Below are positions 26,489 through 35,638 of a stretch of 64,000 bases of DNA, in pieces. Position numbers and translations under genes: made by a program. The notes under the pieces were generated by a model. That model worked only from the letters and a program-made list of their open reading frames with translations, did not search any database and was not told the origin of the DNA. The DNA is from Marispirochaeta aestuarii (GTDB lineage: Bacteria; Spirochaetota; Spirochaetia; JC444; Marispirochaetaceae): contig NZ_MWQY01000020.1 of assembly GCF_002087085.1 (NCBI RefSeq), positions 1 to 64,000 of the forward strand, written 5' to 3'. Every line of letters starts with the position of its first letter. The stretch's first letter is position 1.

Positions 26489-28207
26489 ATGAGAAAGATC
26501 CGTATTGCATCGACCGTTTGTACTGTAGTTCTGATTGCCCTTCTCGCCTCCTGCGGGAGCGCTGTCTATACGGCAGGCACCTACACCGGAGAGGGAGAAG
26601 GTCACGGCGGAACGATTCGTCTTGAAGTTTCGGTGGACGACAAATCCATTACCGATATCACAATCACTGAGAACCCGGAATCGGATTTCAGTCTTCCCGC
26701 CATCAACAAGCTTATCGATACCGCCATCGAGAAGAACAGCGGTGAAATTGACAGCATCAGCGGCGCAACGGAGACCTCCGCCGGCGTAATCACCGCCATT
26801 CAGGCAGCCCTTGCCAAGGCCCGCACCGGCGAAGCGGCACCCCAGGGGGCAGAAAAAGAGCGCACAGGCGCCCGGGACATCAGCGTGGACGTGGCTGTTG
26901 TCGGTTCCGGCGGAGCGGGGCTCTCCGCGGCCATCGAGGCAAAGAATGCCGGCGCTACCGTGATAATCATTGAAAAGATGGCCGTTGCCGGGGGTAACAC
27001 CAATTACGCCACCGGAGGACTCAACGCCGCTGAAACCAGCTTTCAGAAGGAGCAGGGAATCGAGGATTCGGCGGAGCTCTTCTTTGAAGACACCATGAAG
27101 GGCGGAAAGAACATCAACAATCCCGACCTGGTAAAAGTCCTGACCTCCCGCTCGGCAGACACAGTCGCATGGCTCACCGACCTGGGAGCGGATCTGAGCG
27201 ACGTTGGACGCCTGGGAGGCGCCTCGGTTAACCGCGCCCACCGGCCCAAGGGCGGTAAAGCCGTTGGAGCCCACATTGCGGGTACCCTGCAGAAGGTTGC
27301 CGAAGCCGCAGGCGTCGAAATACTGCTGGATAACAGGGCAGTCGCCCTGGTAAGTCAGAACGGCAGCGTTACCGGAGTAAAGGTCGAATCCCCCGAGGGA
27401 AGCTATACCATAAACGCGAAGGCGGTAATTCTGGCAACCGGCGGTTTCGGCGCCAGCCCCGAAAAGATCGTCCGGTACAAACCCGAACTGGAAGGCTTTG
27501 GCACCACCAACCATCCCGGCGCCACCGGTGATGCCCTGGATCTGGTAAAGGACCTGAATGTCGCCCTGGTGGATATCGAACAGATCCAGACCCATCCCAC
27601 GGTTGTCCCGGTCAAGAACACCATGATCACCGAGGCGGTCCGGGGTAACGGAGCCATCCTGGTCAACCGTGACGGAGTGCGCTTTGTCTCCGAGCTTGAA
27701 ACCCGGGATGTCGTATCCGACGCCGAGCTGGCCCAGAAGGGAGGAACAGCCTTCCTGCTCTTCGACCAGGGCGTACGGGAGTCCCTGGCGGCCATCGAGA
27801 AATACGCCAGGAGCGGACTTCTTACCGAAGGAGCAAGCCTTGAGGAACTGGCGGCAAGCATGGACATTGATGCCACAGTTCTGGCGGAGACAGTTGAAAC
27901 CTACAACTCCTATGTAGCCTCCGGTACGGATGCCGATTTCGGCAGAGCCAGCATGGCCCGGCAGCTGACCCAGGCGCCCTATTACATGGTAGAGGTGGGG
28001 CCCGCGGTCCACCACACCATGGGCGGAATCAAGATCGATACCGAAGCCCGGGTCATCAATAAGGACGGAAAGGCCGTTCCCGGACTCTACGCCGCCGGTG
28101 AGGTTACAGGAGGAGTCCACGGCGCCAACCGTCTCGGCGGCAACGCCATGGCGGACATTACAATCTTCGGACGCATCGCAGGCAAAAGCGCTGCTGAAGG
28201 TAAATAA
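26489..28207 (+). CDS. extracytoplasmic FMN/FAD fumarate-reductase-type lipoprotein
   Basis: From ATG 26489 (AAGGAG at good spacing; an alternative ATG is at 26474) the protein has 572 residues. The lipobox is LLASC (Cys22). Residues about 30-110 are an FMN-binding domain ending DSISGAT (88-94), the ApbE flavinylation motif with Thr94 as likely FMN site. From about 126 comes the FAD fumarate-reductase fold: VVGSGGAGLSAA, TNHPGATGD, EAVRGNGAILV, HHTMGGIKID and HGANRLGGNA, carrying the catalytic His and Arg residues of flavocytochrome c3. Urocanate and methacrylate reductases share this layout, so the acceptor (fumarate or another enoate) is unresolved. It is followed by a CitA/CitB-type system. 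Confidence 0.88.
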   Translation: MRKIRIASTVCTVVLIALLASCGSAVYTAGTYTGEGEGHGGTIRLEVSVDDKSITDITITENPESDFSLPAINKLIDTAIEKNSGEIDSISGATETSAGVITAIQAALAKARTGEAAPQGAEKERTGARDISVDVAVVGSGGAGLSAAIEAKNAGATVIIIEKMAVAGGNTNYATGGLNAAETSFQKEQGIEDSAELFFEDTMKGGKNINNPDLVKVLTSRSADTVAWLTDLGADLSDVGRLGGASVNRAHRPKGGKAVGAHIAGTLQKVAEAAGVEILLDNRAVALVSQNGSVTGVKVESPEGSYTINAKAVILATGGFGASPEKIVRYKPELEGFGTTNHPGATGDALDLVKDLNVALVDIEQIQTHPTVVPVKNTMITEAVRGNGAILVNRDGVRFVSELETRDVVSDAELAQKGGTAFLLFDQGVRESLAAIEKYARSGLLTEGASLEELAASMDIDATVLAETVETYNSYVASGTDADFGRASMARQLTQAPYYMVEVGPAVHHTMGGIKIDTEARVINKDGKAVPGLYAAGEVTGGVHGANRLGGNAMADITIFGRIAGKSAAEGK

Positions 28208-28234
28208 TACCTGCCGGAAAACAGGATAAACACG

Positions 28235-28258
28235 GGCCGGGGCCCCGGGGCCCCGGTC
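28235..28258. terminator. GC-only palindrome between reductase and sensor kinase genes
   Basis: Bases 28237-28256 are a perfect 20-base palindrome made only of G and C, extended by a G-U and a G-C pair. It is followed by a T-rich stretch (TCATCTATTTTCT). It could end most transcripts after the reductase gene and let a fraction continue. Confidence 0.5.
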
Positions 28259-28302
28259 ATCTATTTTCTATTATGGCAGTTTTAAGTACACTGGCGGGGA
28301 AC

Positions 28303-29835
28303 ATGAAACTCAGCCGGAAGATCTCCCTCTTTATCATCCTCATACTGATTTGTACGGTTTTTATAACCTCCTTCTTTTTTCTCAGCCAGTGGCTCGATTC
28401 CCTCCGCTTTCAGATGAGCAGCCAGGCCATGGACCTGGCGGAAACCCTGAGCAGGGCGGCGCAGATCCGGGAGAACATCAGCAGCCCCAATGGGGATATA
28501 ATCATTCAGCGGGAGATGGAACGGATCCGGCTGCATACCCGCATTCAGTCCATCCAGATTGCAAACGTCGAGGGGCTCATCTACGCCCATTCCCTGGAGT
28601 CGGAAATCGGCAAAAGAACAGGGAATCCTCTGCTTCGGATGGTTCTGGAATCAGGCGAGGCGGCCCGGCGTGAGGAACGAAGCCTTACCTCCCCCTCCTT
28701 CCAGGCGGCAGCCCCGATCTACCACCGGGGTATTCTGTCGGGGGCCGTACTGGTTGAGCTTTCCTATGGACGGATCTACCAGGAAAACCGACGGAACATC
28801 ATGATAATCGCTGCGGTGGCCCTGATTACCCTGGGCTGCGGAATTGTCCTGGCCCGGCTGCTGTCGACAAACATCAAGAAGAGCATCTTCGGTCTTGAAC
28901 CGGTGGAGATCGCCCGCCTCCTTACCCAGCAGGATCTTATCCTCTCCACCTTTGACCTGGGAGTCGTCTTTTCCGACCAGGACGGCTCGACGAGCATGAT
29001 CAATCCCGCTGCGCGGAAACTCCTGGGGCTCTCGCCGGAGGATAAGGACATCCGCATCGGGCCCTTTGAAGAAGGACCCCGGGAGTACCAGAGCAGGAAC
29101 GGACGGGTTCTCCTCTGCCGCAGCTATCCGGTAATCGATCACCACAAGGAGGAGGCGGGACGGGTTACCGTTTTTGAAGACCTGACGGAGGCCCGACGTC
29201 GGGCCGAGGAGCTTACCGGAATGCGGCAGCTGACCAGCGCCCTCAGGGCCCAGAATCATGAATTTCTGAACAAGCTCCACAGCATTTCTGGCCTGATTCA
29301 GCTGAAGGAGTACGACGAGGCCCTGCGTTTTATCTCCGATGCCGCCGGGCACCGGGGAGAGCTTACAGCGGTGTTGACCCACAGGATACGGGAACCCGCC
29401 ATAGCGGGGCTTCTGCTGTCAAAGTACAACCGCGCTGCAGAGGCCCGCATCTCCGTTACCATCGACGAAGAATCCTGCCTCTCCTCATCCTCCCCCTTTA
29501 TTACTCCCCAGGATCTCTCCACCATCCTTGGGAATCTGCTGGAAAATGCCTACGAAGAGCTCAGGGGAAAAGAGGGAGGAGAGATCTTCGTCGGCATCTA
29601 CGAGGGGGAACATTCCCTGCAGTGCTGCGTGGAAGATAATGGACGGGGAATCCCCGACCATATCCGGGAAAGCCTCTTCCGGCGGGGAGTCTCCACCAAG
29701 GGGGATTCCCGCGGAATAGGACTCGCCCTGGTAAAGGAGATAATCGACCGCCTGGGCGGAACAATTCAGATAGACGGAGTCCACGGTACCTCGGTGGATC
29801 TGGACATTCCCGGCTCGAAGGAGAGGCAGGCATAA
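28303..29835 (+). CDS. CitA/DcuS-family sensor histidine kinase
   Basis: From ATG 28303 (behind GGGGAAC; an ATG at 28273 is possible) the protein has 510 residues. A membrane segment (about 8-28), an extracytoplasmic PAS-like sensor (about 30-160, with the IQIANVEGLIYAHSLESEIGK stretch typical of CitA/DcuS), and a second membrane segment (165-187) come first. A cytoplasmic PAS (about 205-300), the phospho-accepting His319 in RAQNHEFLNKLHSISGL, and an HATPase (NLLENAYEE, DNGRGIPD, GIGLALVKEI) follow. Relatives sense C4-dicarboxylates or citrate outside the cell. Here it most likely detects the acceptor of the neighbouring reductases. Confidence 0.9.
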   Translation: MKLSRKISLFIILILICTVFITSFFFLSQWLDSLRFQMSSQAMDLAETLSRAAQIRENISSPNGDIIIQREMERIRLHTRIQSIQIANVEGLIYAHSLESEIGKRTGNPLLRMVLESGEAARREERSLTSPSFQAAAPIYHRGILSGAVLVELSYGRIYQENRRNIMIIAAVALITLGCGIVLARLLSTNIKKSIFGLEPVEIARLLTQQDLILSTFDLGVVFSDQDGSTSMINPAARKLLGLSPEDKDIRIGPFEEGPREYQSRNGRVLLCRSYPVIDHHKEEAGRVTVFEDLTEARRRAEELTGMRQLTSALRAQNHEFLNKLHSISGLIQLKEYDEALRFISDAAGHRGELTAVLTHRIREPAIAGLLLSKYNRAAEARISVTIDEESCLSSSSPFITPQDLSTILGNLLENAYEELRGKEGGEIFVGIYEGEHSLQCCVEDNGRGIPDHIRESLFRRGVSTKGDSRGIGLALVKEIIDRLGGTIQIDGVHGTSVDLDIPGSKERQA

Positions 29836-30515
29836 TGAAGATTCTCATCCTGGAAGATGACCCCATGGTCAGCTCGATAACCAGCCGCTTTCTGAAACAG
29901 ATATCCCCAGATTTCCATGTCCTATGCGCCGGAACCATCGATGAGGCCCACAGGCTCTGCCGGGAAAACGACTTCGAACTTATGCTGGTGGACGTCTATT
30001 TCCCCGATAAGACGGGGGTGGATTTTCTCCAGGAGGAACGGGCCAGGGGAAACGCGGCTGCAGCGATCATGATAACCGCAGACAAAACTCCCCGTACGGT
30101 GGAACAGACCCTGGCACTGGGGGCGGTGGACTACCTGATCAAGCCCTTTGAGTTTGACCGCTTCAGCGAAGCCGTCCTCCGGGCCCGGGAGCGTATATCA
30201 AAAATACAGGACTCCGGAAGCTCGGATCTTGACCAGAGCCAGCTGGACAGTCTTATCCGTTCCGGCGGCCGCGTACAGGCAGAGCCCCTTCCTGAAAAAG
30301 GAATGGGGGCCCAGACCTACAGCATGGTAAAGGAGATCATTGAAAAACACGAAGACGACTTCAGCGCCCGGGACATTGCCGAAGAGGCGGGCCTTGCCCG
30401 GGTGACAGTGCGCCGTTACCTTGAAAGCATGCTCGCCGACGGCCTGCTTGAAATGTCGCCGGTTTACGGTCACGTTGGAAGACCCATGCACCGATACCGA
30501 AGGAGCCGGAAATAA
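29835..30515 (+). CDS. CitB/DcuR-family response regulator
   Basis: The 226-residue protein has a receiver domain with the acidic pair Glu7/Asp8/Asp9, phospho-acceptor Asp53 (MLVDVYFPD) and Lys in DYLIKPF. It ends in a helix-turn-helix of the CitB/DcuR type (SARDIAEEAGLARVTVRRYLESM). Its ATG shares one base with the kinase stop codon (TAATG), and its own stop overlaps the next gene in the same way. It likely activates the two flanking reductase genes. Confidence 0.92.
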   Translation: MKILILEDDPMVSSITSRFLKQISPDFHVLCAGTIDEAHRLCRENDFELMLVDVYFPDKTGVDFLQEERARGNAAAAIMITADKTPRTVEQTLALGAVDYLIKPFEFDRFSEAVLRARERISKIQDSGSSDLDQSQLDSLIRSGGRVQAEPLPEKGMGAQTYSMVKEIIEKHEDDFSARDIAEEAGLARVTVRRYLESMLADGLLEMSPVYGHVGRPMHRYRRSRK

Positions 30516-31924
30516 TGAACAAAAGAAAGCTTCTCACTAGCCTGGTGGCAGGTCTCCTTCTGGCGGGGATCTTCTTTCTTCTGGGCAGGCCGGAAAAGTA
30601 TGACGTCCTGGTGGTCGGGGCCGGTGCCGCCGGCCTTTTTGCCGCCCTCGAGGCCGAGGCTGAAGGGGCTTCGGTCCTGGTTATCGAAAAGATGCCCACC
30701 ATCGGGGGAAACACCATCCGGGCAACCGGCGGAATGAACGCCGCGGAATCTGAGGTACAGGAAAAGCTCGGAATTTCAGACAGCCTTGAATCCCACCTGG
30801 AAGATACCCTTCAGGCGGGACACAGGACCAACAATCCGGTTCTGGCGGAGATACTCGTGGAGCAGGCGAAGGAGGCGGTCAGCCGGCTCCGGGCCCTGGG
30901 GGCGGATCTGGAAGATGTGGGCTACCTCGCCGGCCACAGCGCGCCCAGGACCCACCGGCCCACCGGAGGAGCCCCCGTGGGAACTGAAATTGTACGGGTG
31001 CTGGAAGAAGCCCTGAAGGAACGGGGGATACCGATCCGGCTGGAGACACGCATTACAGGCCTTATCCGCAAAGGAGACGGCGTAAAAGGGGCCCTGGTGC
31101 GGGACAAGACCGGCAGGGAATACCGGATACTCAGTTCCGCCCTGGTTCTGGCCACAGGCGGCTACGGCGGCAGTCCCCGCACCTTCGTTCGCTACAATCC
31201 CGCCCTGGCGGGATTCAATACGACCAACCATCCCGGGGCTACCGGGGACTACATTCCCCTGGCAGAAGATATAGGCGCCCGAATGGTGGACATGGACCAG
31301 ATCCAGGCCCATCCCACGGTGGAACCGGACCACGGAATCCTGATAACCGAGGCCCTGCGGGGAAACGGAGGAATCCTCGTGGACCTTATGGGCCGCCGCT
31401 TTACCGACGAACTGGCCTTCCGGGACATCTTGAGTGCCAGGATCCTGGAGCGGCGTAACGGAACAGCCTATCTTGTTTTTGACGACAGGGTCCGCAGGTC
31501 CCTGTCGGCGGCGGAGAATTATATCCAACGCAACCTGGTAAAAAGCGCAGATACCCCTGAAGAACTCGCCGGTAAGCTGGGGATCGACCCTCCCCTCTTT
31601 TCCGGGGAGCTGGAAAACTACAACAGGATACACCACTCCGGTCTGGATGACCCCTACGGCAGGAGCGGGCTCAGTATTCCCCTTGATACACCACCCTACT
31701 ACGGCATCAAGGTATCGCCGGGAGTACACTACTGTATGGGAGGTCTTGCAATCGACGATCACACCCGGGTGCTGCGGGACTCCGACGGAAAAGCGATCCC
31801 CGGTTTGTATGCCGCCGGAGAGGCGACGGGGGGAATCCACGGAAACAACCGCCTGGGGGGAAACTCCCTGGCAGACGCGGTGATCTTCGGCCGCATCGCC
31901 GGTCGCGAGGCGGCGAGAAAATAA
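30515..31924 (+). CDS. membrane-anchored fumarate-reductase-type flavoprotein without FMN domain
   Basis: The 469-residue protein has an N-terminal signal or anchor (residues 4-23, KLLTSLVAGLLLAGIFFLLG) running almost directly into the FAD fold (DVLVVGAGAAGLFAALEAE, 30-48). It retains TNHPGATGD, EALRGNGGILVD, HYCMGGLAID and HGNNRLGGNSLAD; a Tyr-Cys replaces His-Thr in the HHTMGG motif of its neighbour. It lacks the flavinylated FMN domain, so electrons must come from another carrier. It is cotranscribed with the CitAB pair through 1-base overlaps. Its substrate may differ from that of the first reductase. Confidence 0.87.
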   Translation: MNKRKLLTSLVAGLLLAGIFFLLGRPEKYDVLVVGAGAAGLFAALEAEAEGASVLVIEKMPTIGGNTIRATGGMNAAESEVQEKLGISDSLESHLEDTLQAGHRTNNPVLAEILVEQAKEAVSRLRALGADLEDVGYLAGHSAPRTHRPTGGAPVGTEIVRVLEEALKERGIPIRLETRITGLIRKGDGVKGALVRDKTGREYRILSSALVLATGGYGGSPRTFVRYNPALAGFNTTNHPGATGDYIPLAEDIGARMVDMDQIQAHPTVEPDHGILITEALRGNGGILVDLMGRRFTDELAFRDILSARILERRNGTAYLVFDDRVRRSLSAAENYIQRNLVKSADTPEELAGKLGIDPPLFSGELENYNRIHHSGLDDPYGRSGLSIPLDTPPYYGIKVSPGVHYCMGGLAIDDHTRVLRDSDGKAIPGLYAAGEATGGIHGNNRLGGNSLADAVIFGRIAGREAARK

Positions 31925-31928
31925 AAGC

Positions 31929-33425
31929 CTACTCTTCCGAGGTGGCGTAATCGAGGATGATCTCCTTGGTCGCCTCTTCCCGGGGCAGGTCACAGGCGAT
32001 CCGCCCGCCTGCGAGCACCAGAACCCGGTCGCACATTCCGAGGATCTCTTCGATCTCCGAGGAGATCAGAATCACCGAGGCCCCCTTGCCGATAAGATCG
32101 TTTATTGAGTTGTATATATCCACTTTGGCCGCGGCATCCACACCCCGGGTCGGTTCGTCCATTATGTAAATCCCCGCCCTGCACATGAAGGAACGGGACA
32201 GAAGAACCTTCTGCTGGTTACCCCCGGAATAGAAACGCAGGATGTCCTTGAACTGCCCCGGGAGGATACCCAGACGCCGGATATATTCCCCCGTCAGCTG
32301 GCGCATGTACAGCTCGTTCAGAGCCAGGCTGTTCAGAAAGCGCGACAGGGTGGCGATGGTCAGGTTGGTTATCAGGTTCAGGGGCGGGAATATGCCGTTC
32401 TCCGACCGGTTTTCCGGAACCAGGATTACTCCGCTCTGCATGGCATCAAGGGGATGATTGAACCGGACCTGCCTTCCGTGGAGAATTATCTCACCCCCGT
32501 CATAGGGAGCCAGGCCGAATAGGCAGTTGCTCAAGAGAGTCCTCCCGGAGCCCATGAGACCGGTAATTCCCAAAATCTCCTGTCTGCGCAGGGAAAAGGA
32601 GACGGAATGGAGTATCGGTTCGCTGGAGAGTTCCCTCACCTCCATAATCGTCCCCCCGGGACGCAGGGAGAGACGGGGATAGCGCTCCCGGTGGGGGTCC
32701 TCTATCATCATGCCCACCAGGGTAGTCTTGTCGATCTCGTGGACCCGGTTTGTCGAAACAACCCGGCCCTTGTGAATCACCGTTACCCGGTCACCCACCC
32801 GTCTGATCTCGTCCATTCTGTGGGAGATGTAGAAAATTCCCTCCACCCTCTCCTTGAGCTCCTCGAGGATCTTGAAAAAGAGGTTGCGCTCGATCTCTCC
32901 CATGGCGGCAGTGGGTTCATCAAAGATCACCACCTCCGCTCCGGAGACATAGGCCTTTACCGCAGAAAGAAGCTGCCGTTCCGCGTAGCCCAGGCGGCTT
33001 ACCCGCAGGGCGGGGTTGAAATCGATGCCGAAGTACCTCAGAAGCTCCGCGCATTCAAGCTCGGTACGGGACCGGCTGAAGTAGCGGCACAGGCGGCCTT
33101 CCCTGGCATAGCGGTCAAAGAAGACATTCTCCGCAACACTCAGGTTTCCGAAGAGCTGATTGTCCTGGTGCTGATAGAAGATTCCCCCCTTGCGGGCGGC
33201 GTGGAAGGAATCGAACTCTATCTCCTCACCCTTCAGACGGATGGAACCTGAATCCCTGGAATAGAGGCCGCTGACAATCTTCATGAGGGCTGATTTACCG
33301 GATCCGTTCTCACCGATTATTACGTGGACTTCCCCCGGTAACAGATCGAGATCGATGGAGTCCAGAAGAAACTCATTGTCGAAGTTCTTACTGATATTTT
33401 CCAGTACCAGCAGCGGAGAACTCAC
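31929..33425 (-). CDS. sugar ABC transporter ATP-binding protein, duplicated (MglA/RbsA type)
   Basis: The 498-residue protein has two ABC ATPase domains. The first has Walker A GENGSGKS (37-44), the divergent signature RLGYAERQLL and Walker B VVIFDEP. The second has the altered P-loop GLMGSGRT usual for this group, the signature YSGGNQQK and Walker B IYIMDEP. It begins with GTG (complement at 33423-33425), 3 bases after the DeoR stop. No permease or binding protein is encoded beside it on this strand. It may serve the divergent ChvE/GguB system or a transporter elsewhere. Confidence 0.9.
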   Translation of the reverse strand: MSSPLLVLENISKNFDNEFLLDSIDLDLLPGEVHVIIGENGSGKSALMKIVSGLYSRDSGSIRLKGEEIEFDSFHAARKGGIFYQHQDNQLFGNLSVAENVFFDRYAREGRLCRYFSRSRTELECAELLRYFGIDFNPALRVSRLGYAERQLLSAVKAYVSGAEVVIFDEPTAAMGEIERNLFFKILEELKERVEGIFYISHRMDEIRRVGDRVTVIHKGRVVSTNRVHEIDKTTLVGMMIEDPHRERYPRLSLRPGGTIMEVRELSSEPILHSVSFSLRRQEILGITGLMGSGRTLLSNCLFGLAPYDGGEIILHGRQVRFNHPLDAMQSGVILVPENRSENGIFPPLNLITNLTIATLSRFLNSLALNELYMRQLTGEYIRRLGILPGQFKDILRFYSGGNQQKVLLSRSFMCRAGIYIMDEPTRGVDAAAKVDIYNSINDLIGKGASVILISSEIEEILGMCDRVLVLAGGRIACDLPREEATKEIILDYATSEE

Positions 33426-33428
33426 CGT

Positions 33429-34208
33429 CTATACCCTACCCTCAAAAACATTGATGGAAGTATGCAGCTGGATGTTTCGCACAAAAATCTGATGCTTATA
33501 CTCATCGGAAATGGATGGATTCGTTATAACCTTGTCCGCAAGCTTCAGGCTCCCCAGGCGAAAAAAGGCATTCCGGTTGAAATTATCCCCCAGGCAGAGG
33601 AGAATCTTCTCTTCCGCCGACTCCATGGCCGCCTCTATAAGCTCCGCCTTTTCATGGCTTGCTACGCTTACCTCCAGGTTCTCATCGATGCCTTCGACCT
33701 CGGCAAACAGCCGGTTCACATGAAAGCGGCGCAGGTTGGCCACCGAGAGGGAGCCGTAAAGGGACCTGCCGTCATCCGCCACGTCTCCTCCCAGGAGGAC
33801 CACCCGGTTGGCGGGCTGCCGGGCGATTTCCGTGGCCACGGGGATATAGTTTGTGAGGACTGTAATCCCGTTCTTTTCGACTATGCGCCGGGCGATACAG
33901 TCGCAGATATCGCCCCCTGTGAGCATTATGACGTCCCCGTCTTCTATCATGTTGAGGGCAACCGAAGCGATTTCCCGGGAGTCCTGGGATACATCAGGAT
34001 TTTTCTCGACCTGAACAGATTCCTCGATCTCCCGCAGAACAGCGCCGCCGTGGGTACGGGTCAGGATACCGTCCCGCTCCAGTTTTTCCAGGTCCCGTCG
34101 GATGGTCACCTCCGAAACATTGAGCATGGAGCTCAGGGCGTGGACCTCCACCTGTCGGTTTTCCCTGAGAAAGTTCTTTATAATCCGGTTTCGTTCAACT
34201 GCAAACAT
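33429..34208 (-). CDS. DeoR-family transcriptional regulator
   Basis: From ATG 34208 the protein has 259 residues. The N-terminal helix-turn-helix reads VHALSSMLNVSEVTIRRDL, followed by the DeoR family GILTRTHGGAVL. A sugar-phosphate-binding DeoR C-terminal domain follows (VIMLTGG, VLTNYIPVATEIA, VVLLGGDV); VEGIDENLEVSV and SHEKAELIEAAM stand where typical members have a GaxGid..gg..t motif. The start at 34301 would cover the promoter of the divergent operon and is not preferred. It is probably the repressor of the divergent sugar transport operon and of itself. Confidence 0.88.
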   Translation of the reverse strand: MFAVERNRIIKNFLRENRQVEVHALSSMLNVSEVTIRRDLEKLERDGILTRTHGGAVLREIEESVQVEKNPDVSQDSREIASVALNMIEDGDVIMLTGGDICDCIARRIVEKNGITVLTNYIPVATEIARQPANRVVLLGGDVADDGRSLYGSLSVANLRRFHVNRLFAEVEGIDENLEVSVASHEKAELIEAAMESAEEKILLCLGDNFNRNAFFRLGSLKLADKVITNPSISDEYKHQIFVRNIQLHTSINVFEGRV

Positions 34209-34310
34209 GACAAACTGGTCATTACTATACGGGATTGCAGCTCTCTTGACAATCAAAAACTCCGTGTTCCCCGGGAAATGAAAATAAACGATAAGAAACA
34301 AAACTTTTTG

Positions 34311-34339
34311 TTGACGGCTGAGGTAACCAATGATAGGAT
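34311..34339 (+). promoter_or_regulatory. promoter of the sugar ABC operon
   Basis: TTGACG (34311-34316) and TAGGAT (34334-34339) are 17 bases apart, reading toward the binding-protein gene. The palindrome at 34356-34374 lies at about +10 to +30. Confidence 0.5.
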
Positions 34340-34355
34340 TTATTCATATTCGTAA

Positions 34356-34374
34356 GCAAACGAACATCGTTTGC
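34356..34374. promoter_or_regulatory. candidate DeoR operator
   Basis: GCAAACGA and TCGTTTGC are perfect inverted repeats around ACA, between the predicted promoter and the binding-protein gene. Its place between the divergent regulator and transport genes makes it a natural repressor site. A second small palindrome (CACGCGTG) lies about 20 bases on. Confidence 0.5.
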
Positions 34375-34477
34375 GAGCGTTTTTTTATTACACGCGTGCG
34401 TGAACGTACACACGAGATCATACTGTCGGTCCTGTGATCGATGGATTATGATACTATCTTTCTTAAAAGGAGTTTTT

Positions 34478-35548
34478 ATGAAGCGAATTGTACAAGCACT
34501 GGCAATTCTCGTCATCATCGGCCTTGCAGCTTCAATGCTGGTGGCTGAAGGTCAGAAGGAAGGGGATCAGAAGGTTGTAGGTATCGCCATGCCTACCCAG
34601 TCCTCCCAGCGTTGGATCCAGGACGGCGGCAACATGAAGGACATCCTCGAGGAACGGGGCTACAAAGTCGACCTGCAGTACGCCGAAGACAACATCGACG
34701 CTCAGGTAAACCAGCTTGAGAACATGATCGTCAAGGGCGCGGATGTACTGGTAATAGCCTCCATCGATGGCGAATCCCTTACCAACGTACTGGAAAAAGC
34801 AGCGGCCCAGGATATTCCCGTTATCGCCTACGACCGCCTTATCCGCAACTCCCCCCATGTAAGCTACTACGCCACCTTCGACAACTTTCTGGTGGGCGTG
34901 CTTCAGGGAGACTACATTGTCGAAAGTCTGGGACTCAAAGAGGGCAAGGGCCCCTACAACATCGAGATCTTCGCAGGATCCCCCGACGACAACAATGCAT
35001 ACTTCTTCTTCAACGGCGCCATGTCCAAGCTCCAGCCCTACATCGACAAGGGCCAGCTGGTAATCCGCAGCGGACAGACTGAATTCGACCAGGTTGCAAC
35101 TCTGCGCTGGGACGGTGCCACTGCTCAGCAGCGCATGGACAACATCCTTACCGCCCACTACTCCGGCGCCAATGTGGATGCAGTCCTCAGCCCCTACGAC
35201 GGAATATCCATCGGTATTCTCTCTTCCCTGAAGAGCGTCGGTTACGGCAGCTCCAAACCGATGCCCGTTGTAACCGGACAGGATGCGGAGCTTCCTTCCG
35301 TAAAATCCATCCTGGCGGGGGAACAGGCCCAGACAGTCTTCAAGGACACCCGGGTTCTGGCACAGCGCGCTGCCGACATGGTCGATGCCGTACTGCAGGG
35401 TAAAAAGGCAGAAGTCAACGACACCAAAACCTACGATAACGGTGTAAAGGTCGTTCCTTCTTACCTGGAACAGCCGGTCTCTGTAGACAAGAGCAACTGG
35501 GAAGAAGCCCTTATTGCTACCGGATACTATACCAAGGACATGTTCTAA
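34478..35548 (+). CDS. chvE: ChvE-type sugar-binding protein of an ABC transporter
   Basis: The 356-residue protein starts at 34478 behind AAAGGAG. A signal peptide (about 1-22) is followed by the mature start [20 protein letters not shown]. The fold is the type I periplasmic-binding protein, with ChvE-like [40 protein letters not shown] split across the first lobe and IVIAYDRLI-type and [12 protein letters not shown] segments in the second. ChvE relatives bind glucose, galactose, arabinose and related sugars. There is no lipobox Cys. It is first in the chvE-gguA-gguB order. Confidence 0.88.
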   Translation: MKRIVQALAILVIIGLAASMLVAEGQKEGDQKVVGIAMPTQSSQRWIQDGGNMKDILEERGYKVDLQYAEDNIDAQVNQLENMIVKGADVLVIASIDGESLTNVLEKAAAQDIPVIAYDRLIRNSPHVSYYATFDNFLVGVLQGDYIVESLGLKEGKGPYNIEIFAGSPDDNNAYFFFNGAMSKLQPYIDKGQLVIRSGQTEFDQVATLRWDGATAQQRMDNILTAHYSGANVDAVLSPYDGISIGILSSLKSVGYGSSKPMPVVTGQDAELPSVKSILAGEQAQTVFKDTRVLAQRAADMVDAVLQGKKAEVNDTKTYDNGVKVVPSYLEQPVSVDKSNWEEALIATGYYTKDMF

Positions 35549-35566
35549 AAAGAATCCGATAAAACG

Positions 35567-35590
35567 ACCGGCGGCACTGGTGCCGCCGGT
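35567..35590. repeat. intercistronic hairpin between chvE and gguA
   Basis: A perfect 10-bp stem (ACCGGCGGCA with TGCCGCCGGT) closes a 4-base loop, without a T-run. Such structures after binding-protein genes commonly protect the upstream mRNA, giving more binding protein than membrane parts. Confidence 0.65.
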
Positions 35591-35638
35591 TTCACTGTAT
35601 ATTCTTCCGGTATATTCCGGAATCACGAAGGCAAGAGT

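Noticed and set aside
26483-28120. A 545-codon open frame on the minus strand
   Set aside because: It is antisense to the clear FMN/FAD reductase gene and shows no family features.
30776-31993. A 405-codon open frame on the minus strand
   Set aside because: It is antisense to the second reductase gene and would also overlap the end of the ABC ATPase gene.
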